Assembly (NCBI RefSeq): GCF_003386535.1
Contig: NZ_QTTN01000010.1
Location: forward strand, 62,001-126,000
DNA: 64,000 nt
Direction: 5' to 3'
DNA from: Paenibacillus taihuensis
GTDB lineage: Bacteria > Bacillota > Bacilli > Paenibacillales > Paenibacillaceae
A program made the translations under genes and the position numbers. Position 1 is the first letter of the stretch; each line of letters starts with the position of its first letter. The notes beneath the pieces were generated by a model that had not been told where the DNA came from, did not search any database, and worked only from the letters and a program-made list of their open reading frames with translations. Of this stretch, positions 39,680 to 49,100 are shown piece by piece.

Positions 39680-41608
39680 CTATACGCGCTTCTTCCATGC
39701 CTTCTCCCGCTCGCCGATGAGCGGGAACTCGCCGATGCGCAAGCGCGCGCTGCCATACGGCACGAGCGTCAGCTCGGCGAGCTCTTGACCCGCCGTCTTC
39801 GGATAGATCGGCGGCGTTCCGGCGTTGTTGCCTTCCATCTTCCACTCGCGGACGAGCTGCCCCGTCGCCTTGAGGCGCACCGGCGCGTGCTCGGCGTCAA
39901 ACGGCTGGTACGGCACCTCGGACAAGCTTGCCTCGAATTTATTATCGGCGAGCAAGCCGTACTTCCAAGGCGAGCCCGGGTATACCTCCCAATCGTGGAA
40001 CATCTCCCGCTTCGTCAGCAGCTGCCAATTCTCTTGAATCGGCAGCGCGAATACAAGCGGTCCACGCTCGACGCTGATGGCGTACAGGTTGCGGGATATC
40101 GTACGAACCTCCATCGGCAAAGTCAGCGTAAGAAGCTCGCCATTCACCCATTCCCGCTCCACGCGCGCATAGCCGTTAACGACGTTAAGCTCCTGCTTAA
40201 CTCCGTTAATTGTTAGGCTTGGCGACTCGCACCATGCCGGGATGCGAAGCGAAATGGCGAAATCCGCGCTCGCGCGATCCAGTGCCACATCGATAGTAAC
40301 CGTGTCGCGGAACGGATACTCGCCGCTGACCGTGAGCGTCGCTGTAGCTGCCGCATCTGTTGCGGAAGCCCCGCCGCCAACCGGTGCTTGCACCGTGCAA
40401 GGCGCATACGACACTGCCGCCAGTCCGCTGCGGTTATCGCTCATCCATAGATGCGACGTCAGCTTCGGCCAGCCCTGATGCATGTTCGCCGTACAGCAGC
40501 CGAAGTTCGGCTCGAGTCCGAACAGATTCGCCTCCGGTCCGTTGCTCCAATTGCGCGGCGCCACGTTGCACACGACCTGGTTCACTTGCTGATCGTACTG
40601 ATGCGCGCGCCAATCCTTCGAGATTGTCGCAGGCAGCGCGTTGAACGCTACCTTTTCGAGAATGTCCCCGAAACGTCCTTCGCCGAACACCCGTGTCAAA
40701 TGCTCCATCGAATACATATATTCGACGACAGCGCATAACTCGACGCCTTGGCTCGGATGCGTGCCGGACAGCCATTCATCTCCGGAGAACATGCCGTGCG
40801 CCTGCCCGTGATACGTCATCAGGCTGTCGATGCCGCGATGAACCGCTGCGCGCTCCACCTCTGCGCCGCTCAGCTCATATCGGATGCCCGGCGTCTTGAT
40901 GCCCATCGCCACGTTCACGACATGCGTCGTCCAGTCCCACTCTTCAACCTTGCGCCAGTAAGGGAAGTCGTGAAAAATATCCGTCCAATCGTTCGTCTGC
41001 TTCGCCACTATGTCGGCAAGCTCCAGAAGCGGTGCTTCGCCGGTTTCCCGGTGCAACCACTGGATACAGAGCAGCATCTCGGCACCGCGCGCTTTTGCCC
41101 AGCCTTCGAGCGGCATCGCTTCAATTCTGCTGCGGACATAGCCGAAGAACTTCGTCAAGAACGGAACGATACGCGGATCGCCAGTCGCTTCCTTGTACTG
41201 CGTCATCACCTTCAGCATGATCATGTAATGCCACCAGTCATGCTTCTTGTTAATATCTTGATTCACCGATTGAATCGTGCCTTCGGGACCGAAGGAGCCG
41301 TCCTCCTTCTGGCTGGCGAGCGACCATTCAACCCAGCGCTGCGCTTTGGCAATCAGCTTCTCATCTTCGAGCAAGTAGGCAAGCGGCAGCATGCCGTCCA
41401 GATAGTATGGACCGCGCTCCCAGCTCTCGCCGCTTCCGCCAATCCAGCCGTTGCCCGGACCAACGTCGCCCCAATGCTCCTCCAGATGGCCCGTCAGTCC
41501 GTCTGCTTGAATGCGAAGCTGGTTGCGCAGCCAGCCTGCCGGTTTAATCGCGCCAAGCGGCAGCGCCTGGAACGCGGTAGCATTCAGCTTTCTCATCGTC
41601 GATTCCAT
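39680..41608 (-). CDS. GH127-type beta-L-arabinofuranosidase
   Basis: This is a 642-residue cytoplasmic protein with an (alpha/alpha)6 barrel and C-terminal beta-sandwiches. The zinc/thiol site of GH127 is present: Val-Glu-Leu-Cys (about 288) and a Cys-Cys pair in Phe-Gly-Cys-Cys-Thr-Ala-Asn-Met-His-Gln-Gly-Trp (about 369). Characterised members use this Glu/Cys3 site to remove beta-L-arabinofuranose. ATG 41608 has GGGAG 10 bases upstream; an ATG nine codons earlier is possible. It is divergent from an AraC regulator over a 200-base gap, the usual layout for a regulator and its single target. GH146 is the close alternative. Confidence 0.9.
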   Translation of the reverse strand: MESTMRKLNATAFQALPLGAIKPAGWLRNQLRIQADGLTGHLEEHWGDVGPGNGWIGGSGESWERGPYYLDGMLPLAYLLEDEKLIAKAQRWVEWSLASQKEDGSFGPEGTIQSVNQDINKKHDWWHYMIMLKVMTQYKEATGDPRIVPFLTKFFGYVRSRIEAMPLEGWAKARGAEMLLCIQWLHRETGEAPLLELADIVAKQTNDWTDIFHDFPYWRKVEEWDWTTHVVNVAMGIKTPGIRYELSGAEVERAAVHRGIDSLMTYHGQAHGMFSGDEWLSGTHPSQGVELCAVVEYMYSMEHLTRVFGEGRFGDILEKVAFNALPATISKDWRAHQYDQQVNQVVCNVAPRNWSNGPEANLFGLEPNFGCCTANMHQGWPKLTSHLWMSDNRSGLAAVSYAPCTVQAPVGGGASATDAAATATLTVSGEYPFRDTVTIDVALDRASADFAISLRIPAWCESPSLTINGVKQELNVVNGYARVEREWVNGELLTLTLPMEVRTISRNLYAISVERGPLVFALPIQENWQLLTKREMFHDWEVYPGSPWKYGLLADNKFEASLSEVPYQPFDAEHAPVRLKATGQLVREWKMEGNNAGTPPIYPKTAGQELAELTLVPYGSARLRIGEFPLIGEREKAWKKRV

Positions 41609-41815
41609 TCTCGCACGTCTCCCTTTGCACACCATGATAGTCGAACATCTCCTCTTGAATATAGCACGGCGGCCACGGTCGGCCGATAGCCGAACACAAC
41701 AAGAAATTGTCCGATTACAACATGAAGATCAAGCTGGCAGGGCTAGTACAATGCGTCATAATCTCTTATCATAAAAGAAATATATCCATTCGTACCCGCG
41801 AAGGAGCGCACGATA

Positions 41816-42667
41816 ATGTTCCGATTCACCTCTCCGCCTATGCCTCACCATATTACATGCGGCGAAGACACCTATGCTCCCGGAGCTAGACATGCCGAGC
41901 GCGCCAGCATTGGCGTATTCGACCTGCTCATCGTTACGAAGGGCTGTCTCTACATGGAGGAAGAAGGCATGGTGCTTACCGTTCCTGCGGGTCACTATGC
42001 GTTTCTGCGGCCTGACCGCTTCCACCGGTCGCGAATCCCGTGTACGGAGGAAACGCATTTCTATTGGCTCCATTTCCAAACGCTCGGCAGCTGGGGCGAA
42101 GTGAATGAACAAGTGCCTTTCACGCCGCCGGTCAGCAATGAGCCGTACATGCAGATCGAAACGTTCGTGTACCATATTCCGCGATCCGGCGAGCTTCGTA
42201 CGCCGGAGACGGTATACAGCTGGATGCGCCAGCTTATAGCGCTCCGTCAGGACCCTTCGGCCGCGAGCAGCTTCCGCCAGCAAGGCATCTTCCTCGAGCT
42301 GCTGCTTCAGCTGCAGGAGGAAGGCGGCGAAGCCGCACGGGACGCTCATCTGGCGGTAGCCGATGAAGCGGCCGCGTTTCTGCGGCTCCATTATCGCGAG
42401 CCGCTCAGCTATAAGGAGCTGTCGGAGCGGCTGCATTTTCACGCGAACTATATTGCGCTGTGCATGAAGAAGGCGTTCGGCTGCACGCCGCTAGAATATT
42501 TGACCCGCTATCGCATCGAGCGGGCGAAGTATCTGCTTATTCACACGAACGAGCCGATCGGCACCATCGCCGAGGAGACCGGCTTCCTCACGTTTCCGTA
42601 CTTCGTCCGCTGCTTCGGCAAGCATACGGGAACGCGGCCGAAAGCTTTTCGCCAGCGCTATCGGTAA
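41816..42667 (+). CDS. AraC-family regulator with cupin sensor domain
   Basis: The 283-residue product has an N-terminal cupin-like ligand domain (about 10-110, with Pro-Ala-Gly-His-Tyr-Ala-Phe-Leu-Arg-Pro) and a C-terminal AraC double helix-turn-helix (about 185-283: Asn-Tyr-Ile-Ala-Leu-Cys-Met-Lys-Lys-Ala-Phe-Gly, then Phe-Pro-Tyr-Phe-Val-Arg-Cys-Phe). Soluble and of the arabinose-regulator size class. Divergent placement suggests it controls the GH127 gene. On the GH127 side a -10-like TATATT (41663-41658) has no recognisable -35, as expected for an activator-dependent promoter. GAAGGAG precedes its ATG. Confidence 0.9.
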   Translation: MFRFTSPPMPHHITCGEDTYAPGARHAERASIGVFDLLIVTKGCLYMEEEGMVLTVPAGHYAFLRPDRFHRSRIPCTEETHFYWLHFQTLGSWGEVNEQVPFTPPVSNEPYMQIETFVYHIPRSGELRTPETVYSWMRQLIALRQDPSAASSFRQQGIFLELLLQLQEEGGEAARDAHLAVADEAAAFLRLHYREPLSYKELSERLHFHANYIALCMKKAFGCTPLEYLTRYRIERAKYLLIHTNEPIGTIAEETGFLTFPYFVRCFGKHTGTRPKAFRQRYR

Positions 42668-42714
42668 ACGGTATAATAAAAACAAATGTGCAAGGATGGA
42701 AAGGAACTTCGACT

Positions 42715-45700
42715 GTGACTGTGAGCAACTCACTGACGCTGTCCGCGATCATGTCGATGTGCGGACAGCTTTCGTATAAGAAAGGCGAAGCCGCATTTCG
42801 CAGCGGCAAAGTGACCATTACGCGCTATGAGCCGGACGGCTCGCGCTGCGAAGCGATCGTCAAGCTGCAAGAGCGCTTCGACGTGAGCGTGCGAATCGAC
42901 GAGGACGGCGACGTCGCAGCAGGCTGCAGCTGTCCGACGCTGTCCTCGTACGACAAGTACTGCTCGCATATCGCAGCCGTACTCTTACAGCTGCATGATG
43001 CGCAGCAGGCGGGACGCGCGGAAGGGAAGCCCGCTGCTGCCGCTGCGGTTGCCGCGCCGGATCGCGCTGAGCGTGCGGCCGATGGCGAGCTCGCCGCAAG
43101 CCTGCTCGGGCTGTTCGCGCATAAGCAGCCGCGTCTGCCTGTCGGCGCGCGGTCGATTGTCGAGTCCCGCGCGCTGCTGGACATCACCTTCATCGTCAAG
43201 CCGTTCGCTTACGGCCGCAGAAACCGCAAGCGGCTCTTCGGCATCGAGATGAAGGCGGGACTTGCGCGCCCATTAATCGTGCAGCAGATTCGCGGCTTCC
43301 TCGCGCATATCGAGCGGGGCGAAGCGTATCCGCTGTCGAAGGCGTTTACCTACGACCCGATCGTGCATAGCTTCCACCCCGCCGATTACAAGATCATGAA
43401 GCAGTTGATCGCCATTCAGCATCAGGAGAGCATGTACCGCGAGACGACGAGCGCTTATACGATGCATGCCAGCCCAATGAGCGGCGAGCGAATGCTGCTC
43501 ATTCCGCCCTACGCGTGGGAGTCGCTGCTGCCGTCGCTGACGAAGGCGCCATCTACACTACTTGAGCATGAAGGCGTGCAGCATGAAGGCATCGTCATCT
43601 CGGACGAGCGGCTGCCCCTGCAGTTCAAGCTCGGTCAAGGCGGCGGAAATGGACGGAACGGGGCGAGGGGCAGCAGCAGCAGTTACCAGCTGGATGTTGA
43701 AGGCCTTGATCGGATGACGATCATGGAGGACTATGGCCTCGTCATCGCAAGCGAAGGCAAGCTGGCGCCGCTTCCGCCCGAAGGCTGCCGCAGACTGACA
43801 GATCTGCAAGAGCTCCTGGAACAATCCGGCGCGCGGGATCATGTCGAGATCCGGCCGGAGCAGATCGAGCCGTTCATGGAACGCGTCATCCCGGGTCTGT
43901 TGAAGCTCGGCAGCGTCCATATCGCCGAGGCGGTCGAGAACCGCGTCACCCATCGGCCGTTGAAGGCCCGGCTCTACTTGGACCGCGTACGGGACCGGCT
44001 GCTCGCGGGGTTGGAATTCCACTACGGCGAGCTAATCATCAATCCGCTCGAAGCGGATAAGGATGTCACGAATCGTGCCGGCGGGCTTATTCTCGTGCGC
44101 GATGGCGAGACGGAACGGCGTATCCTCGCACTTATGGAGGAAGCCGGGTTCGCGAAGACGGAAGCCGGTTATTTCATGGAGGACGAGGAAACGGAGTATC
44201 AGTTTCTGTACCATATCGTCCCTCAGCTAGAGAAGCTGCTGACGGTCCATGCCACTTCGGCGGTACGGACCAGAATTCATACAGGCGGACCGCCGCCGAA
44301 GGTTTCCATCAAGATGAACGAGCGGACGCATTGGCTCGAATTCGAGTTCGATATTAGCGGCATTCCGGAAACGGAGATTCGCCGCCTGCTGCGCTCGATG
44401 GAGGAGAAACGCCGCTATCACCGCCTGCCGAACGGCTCGCTCATGCCGCTCGAAACCGAAGAGCTGCAGGAGATGATCCGGTTATTTAACGAGGCGAAAT
44501 TCACGGTGAAGGATCTCACCGCAGCTGGTATACACGTTCCTCTGCTGCGCGGTCTTCATCTCATGGACAACTTCCGCGGCAGCAAAACCATCTCGCTCGA
44601 TAAGTCGTTCCGGCGGCTGCTCGACAACCTGAGAAGCCCGGACAACCTCGACTTCCCGGTGCCGGACAGTCTTGCGCATGTGCTTCGAGACTATCAGGTA
44701 TACGGCTATCAGTGGATGCGCACGCTGGCGCATTATCATTTTGGCGGGATATTGGCAGACGACATGGGGCTTGGCAAAACGGTGCAAAGCATCGCGTTCC
44801 TCGTCTCCCAGCTGCCTGAAATCCGCGAGCATCGGCTCCCTGCCATTATCGTGGCGCCCGCTTCGGTCACGTACAACTGGCTCCACGAGCTGCGCCGGTT
44901 CGCGCCGCAGCTTCGGGCGGTCGTCGCCGACGGCACGAAGGTCGAACGAACCCGCATATTGAACGGAACAATCGCCGCGGCAGCGGGTGCAGGCGCAGTC
45001 GATGCAGCCGACGCGGATGTGATCATCACTTCGTATCCGCTGCTGCGCCGGGACGCCGAGCTGTTCGCGGGACGAGCGTTCCATACGCTCATTCTCGATG
45101 AAGCGCAGGCGTTCAAGAACTATACGACCCAGACGGCGCAGACGGTGAAGCTGCTCGAGGCGCGTTATCGGTTCGCGCTGACGGGCACGCCGATCGAGAA
45201 CCGGCTCGAAGAGCTGTGGAGCATCTTCGATGCCGTCTGTCCCGGCCTGTTCCCGAAGCGGAAGGAATTCGCGGAGCTCACGCGCGAGGCGATTGCGAAG
45301 CGTGCCCGCCCCTTCCTGCTGCGCAGGGTGAAGACCGACGTGCTGAAGGAACTGCCGGAGAAGATCGAGACGCAGCTTGCAGCCGAGCTGCTGCCCGAGC
45401 AGAAGAAGCTGTACGCCGCCTACCTGGCGAAGCTGCGGCATGAGACGCTGAAGCATCTGGACAAGGATACGTTCCAGCGCAATCGGATACGCATCCTTGC
45501 CGGGCTGACGCGTCTGCGCCAGCTGTGCTGCCACCCTGCCCTGTTCGTCGAAGACTACGAGGGCAGCTCCGCCAAGTTCGAGCAGCTGCTCGAGCTGATC
45601 GACGAATGCCGCAGCGCCGGCAGGCGGATGCTCGTCTTCTCGCAGTTCACGCAGATGCTCGATATTATCCGACGGGAGCTGACGCAGCGCGGCGTGCCGT

Positions 45701-46083
45701 TCTTCTATCTCGATGGCAGCACCCCTTCGGCGGAGCGTGTAGAGCTGAGCTCCCGCTTCAACGACGGCGAGCGCGAGCTGTTCCTTATCTCGCTCAAAGC
45801 CGGCGGGACAGGACTCAACTTGACCGGCGCCGACACGGTCATTCTGTACGACCTGTGGTGGAACCCGGCCGTCGAGCAGCAAGCTGCCGACCGAGCGTAC
45901 CGGATCGGACAGAAGAACGTCGTCCAGGTGATTCGGCTCGTCAGCCGAGGCACCGTCGAAGACAAAATGTTCGAGCTGCAGCAGCGCAAAAAAGACCTCA
46001 TCAGCGAGGTCATTCAACCCGGCGAGGAGGCACTGTCCGCCCTGACCGAGAATGAAATCCGCGAGCTGCTCATGCTCACCTAA
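42715..46083 (+). CDS. SNF2-family helicase with SWIM zinc finger
   Basis: This 1122-residue DNA-dependent ATPase has a SWIM finger (Cys-Ser-Cys...Cys-Ser-His, about 70-84), a bacterial SNF2-associated middle region (about 170-620), SNF2 ATPase motifs Asp-Asp-Met-Gly-Leu-Gly-Lys-Thr (about 682-689) and Asp-Glu-Ala-Gln (about 793), and helicase-C motifs Val-Phe-Ser-Gln-Phe-Thr-Gln-Met, Asp-Gly-Ser-Thr and Arg-Ala-Tyr-Arg-Ile-Gly-Gln (about 970-1065). The GTG at 42715 has AAAGGAA 8 bases upstream; the open frame extends into the AraC gene without family character. A TATAAT (42672-42677) precedes it. Likely role is chromatin or transcription-complex remodelling, as for YwqA/HepA-like proteins. 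No phage-defence partners are adjacent. Confidence 0.92.
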   Translation: MTVSNSLTLSAIMSMCGQLSYKKGEAAFRSGKVTITRYEPDGSRCEAIVKLQERFDVSVRIDEDGDVAAGCSCPTLSSYDKYCSHIAAVLLQLHDAQQAGRAEGKPAAAAAVAAPDRAERAADGELAASLLGLFAHKQPRLPVGARSIVESRALLDITFIVKPFAYGRRNRKRLFGIEMKAGLARPLIVQQIRGFLAHIERGEAYPLSKAFTYDPIVHSFHPADYKIMKQLIAIQHQESMYRETTSAYTMHASPMSGERMLLIPPYAWESLLPSLTKAPSTLLEHEGVQHEGIVISDERLPLQFKLGQGGGNGRNGARGSSSSYQLDVEGLDRMTIMEDYGLVIASEGKLAPLPPEGCRRLTDLQELLEQSGARDHVEIRPEQIEPFMERVIPGLLKLGSVHIAEAVENRVTHRPLKARLYLDRVRDRLLAGLEFHYGELIINPLEADKDVTNRAGGLILVRDGETERRILALMEEAGFAKTEAGYFMEDEETEYQFLYHIVPQLEKLLTVHATSAVRTRIHTGGPPPKVSIKMNERTHWLEFEFDISGIPETEIRRLLRSMEEKRRYHRLPNGSLMPLETEELQEMIRLFNEAKFTVKDLTAAGIHVPLLRGLHLMDNFRGSKTISLDKSFRRLLDNLRSPDNLDFPVPDSLAHVLRDYQVYGYQWMRTLAHYHFGGILADDMGLGKTVQSIAFLVSQLPEIREHRLPAIIVAPASVTYNWLHELRRFAPQLRAVVADGTKVERTRILNGTIAAAAGAGAVDAADADVIITSYPLLRRDAELFAGRAFHTLILDEAQAFKNYTTQTAQTVKLLEARYRFALTGTPIENRLEELWSIFDAVCPGLFPKRKEFAELTREAIAKRARPFLLRRVKTDVLKELPEKIETQLAAELLPEQKKLYAAYLAKLRHETLKHLDKDTFQRNRIRILAGLTRLRQLCCHPALFVEDYEGSSAKFEQLLELIDECRSAGRRMLVFSQFTQMLDIIRRELTQRGVPFFYLDGSTPSAERVELSSRFNDGERELFLISLKAGGTGLNLTGADTVILYDLWWNPAVEQQAADRAYRIGQKNVVQVIRLVSRGTVEDKMFELQQRKKDLISEVIQPGEEALSALTENEIRELLMLT

Positions 46084-46088
46084 TTAAA

Positions 46089-46140
46089 GAACAGGGCTGT
46101 CTCTAAGGTCACTTCATGACCTTGCGAGACAGCCCTGTTT
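46089..46140. terminator. Bidirectional terminator between helicase and SLH protein genes
   Basis: AACAGGGCTGTCTC pairs with GAGACAGCCCTGTT, with an inner AGGTCA...TGACCT stem. T-rich sequence follows on the plus strand (GTTTCATTTCC); A-rich sequence before it serves the other strand. Confidence 0.85.
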
Positions 46141-46164
46141 CATTTCCTGATTAATTACAACGTA

Positions 46165-49100
46165 TTACTTCGTCAATCCTTGGTACAGAATCGCCAGCAT
46201 CTTCGCTGCTTCTTCGCGAGTTGCCGCTTTCTTCGGCGCGAAGTACACGCCTGCTTGATTGCTCGTCGTTGTTCCGTTGATGATGCCTGCTTGTTGAACC
46301 GCATTTGCAGCGTTGACCGCGAATGCCGAGATTTGCGAAGCATCCGCGAATGCAACTGGTTTCACGTTCTTCGGCAGATCGTAATCAACAACATCTGCGA
46401 ATCTCGTGATCATAGCAACCAGCTGTTCTCTCGAAAGGCTTGCGCCCGGATTAAACATACCCTCGGAAACGCCGCTCGTAATGCCTTTATCCGCTGCCCA
46501 CGCTACAGCCTTCGCGTAATACGCGTTAGCTTTTACATCATTGAACTCATTGTTTGTGTAGCCAGTCAAATCTGCTCCCGCGATTCGCGCGAGGATCAGA
46601 ACGAAATCCGCACGAGATACATTTGCTTTTGTCCCGAAGCTCGAATCCGTTGTTCCTTGCAGGATGCCGCGTGCTGTCAGGTATACGATTTGATCCTTCG
46701 CAAAGCTTGCTGCCGTATCTTTGAAATTCACCTGCTTGTAAGCAACCGCGTAAGTCGAGAAATGCCCCACTTGGAAGCTTAGCTTGCCGGTAGCCTTATC
46801 GTAATTGGTCTGAGGCACCATTACGATATCGCCGTTGTCTGCAATATAGTAAATCACGATTGCGTTGCTGTCTTCTCCCGGAGCTGGCGTGTATGCGACT
46901 TCAACCGTTGCCGTACCGCCGCCAAAATCCGAAACATGCTTGCCGTCTGCCGTTACGGAGAACTGATAGACCGGATGAGAACCGATCACCGCACTCACGG
47001 CCGATTGCGCGCCAGCCGGCAAATTCGCCATTACGTCCGATGCGCTAACGCGCTCGATCGATAGGGATACTTCACCGGAGTCAGCCGCTCCGGCCACTGT
47101 AGATACTGCAGTCTGGTCGAATGTAACTCGCGCTACCCCGCCATCAATCGTTACAGCCGATACCTTGCTGCTTGCGATTTGGTCGACCGATTTCGATGGA
47201 AGCGTAATGGTGTTCTTCGTTGCATTCGCATCTGCTACAGCTTTAATTTCCAGCGTGCCATTCTGTCCTGCTGTACCGCTTGCCGTCAGACTAGCCAATG
47301 CTTCATCAATTTGTTTATCCGAGACCGTTGCCGCAGCCTTGCCCGAGCTGTCTGTAACCGGTTTGACCTCAGTTGTAACTTTAGATCCGTCTGTACTAGG
47401 CGTGGTGCCTGTATTGGCCGAATCGTCAGGCTTGCCTGTGTTGGAGTCTGAACCTCCTGTACCACCAGATCCGCTGCTTGGGCGAGCTGTTACCGTTACT
47501 TTCGCTTCAGCGACACCGTAGCCATCCGCGCTGAGCGCCGTAATAACAGCTGTACCTGGAGCAATCGGCGTGACTTGACCGTTCGGATTGACTGTTGCAA
47601 CTGCAGGATTCGACGAAGTCCATGTTACTGTCGATGCACTGCCGCCTACCGGTGCTACCGTTGCCTGAAGCTGCTGCGCCGCATCTCCCGTTAGGAAGCT
47701 CAGTGCATTTGTATTCAGCGTAATCTTCGTTACGTTCAGTTGAAGCGCGGCAATCGTACCGCCTACTTCATTCGCCACTAGAATCAGTGGCAATCCTGTC
47801 GGACTTGCCGTCGCTGGAATAAACTCGATGCCTTCCGGACCAAGATCCGTCTGAGGCGGATTGCCTCCCGTTCCTTGCGCCGTGAAGTCCCGCGTATTGA
47901 TATAGTTCGCGAATGCCGGATGCGTTGGATCAGTAACATCATATGTCATAACTCCGCTGATACGCTCGAGACCAACGAAGGCGAACGCTTTGTCGCCAAC
48001 CTTGCCTACCTTCACATACTCCGGCTCAGGACCTTTCTTCGGACTGCGCTTGTCGAACGCGACTTCCTTATGGTCGGAGTTGAAGTATGCAGGCAGACGC
48101 TCAGCCGTAATTTTCTCAAAATCATTATGGCTGTCATACACTTGCGATAGCGTGCTTGCATCCCAGATGGAGAATGAACGGCCGCCATACAGGTAAATGC
48201 CATCCGGCCCCATGTCGCTTGGCACTTCGACGCTGTCATAAGGCGTCTTGTTGTTGACCGTCTTGCTCGCCAGGAAATGCGCTGCTGCCGAGTTCGGATC
48301 CAGATTGCCTTTAATCGCGCCAATCGTGGACACGTTCGATCTTATCGGCAACTCATTATCATTAAGCCATTCCGTACCATCACCTTCGTTCGCTGTGAAC
48401 AGGTACGTCGTGCCGCCAACCGAATACGTATCGATACCGTCCGGCATATACATGCCTTGGAACGGAACGTTCTCGAACTTGATTGCGCTGTCCTTCACCA
48501 AGTCCAAAGCATTATCCGAAGCGCTCAAGTCTTTATAGCCAAGTCCTTTGACGGAAATAACGGTTCCGTCCGCAATATTGATCGCTGCAATCGCGTTGCC
48601 TTCCTGCAACGAAGCATAAGCGATGCTCTCGTCGGCGGACAGTGCGATATACTCTGGCTCCAGATCGTATACAGCCGCTGCTTTGGATGCTGCAGGACCC
48701 GTAATCATTCCGCTCGCGTTCGTTGTGCCGCGCAGATGAACATTATCGTCAATAACGCTCTGATCATCGAATCTTACGTGTTTGACGGTACCCGCCTTCG
48801 TATCGACAACTGTAATGGAGCCATCCGGATCTGCGCCGGCCAATCTCGGCTCGCCTTCATCGGCAGTCAGTACATAACGGCCGTCGCTCGTTACTTTGAC
48901 CATATCCGGCTGAACGCCAGCCTCATAGTACGTCACATAGTTGCCTTCCGCATCGAATACAAGAATAACGCCATTTTTCGTATACGTCGCTTCTTGAATC
49001 GCCGCATAAACAAGATTGCGCTTCGTGTCGATGTCTACGCTAGTGAAATCGCCGTAAGCGAAGCCAGGCACATGATCCGTCACAACATTCTCGATGTTAA

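Noticed and set aside
42460-42714. N-terminal extension of the helicase into the AraC gene
   Set aside because: It overlaps the conserved AraC DNA-binding domain; a GTG with a good ribosome site lies at 42715.
44482-46017. 511-residue frame opposite the SNF2 helicase
   Set aside because: Arg/Leu/Gln-rich mirror of a strongly conserved helicase; no independent start signal.
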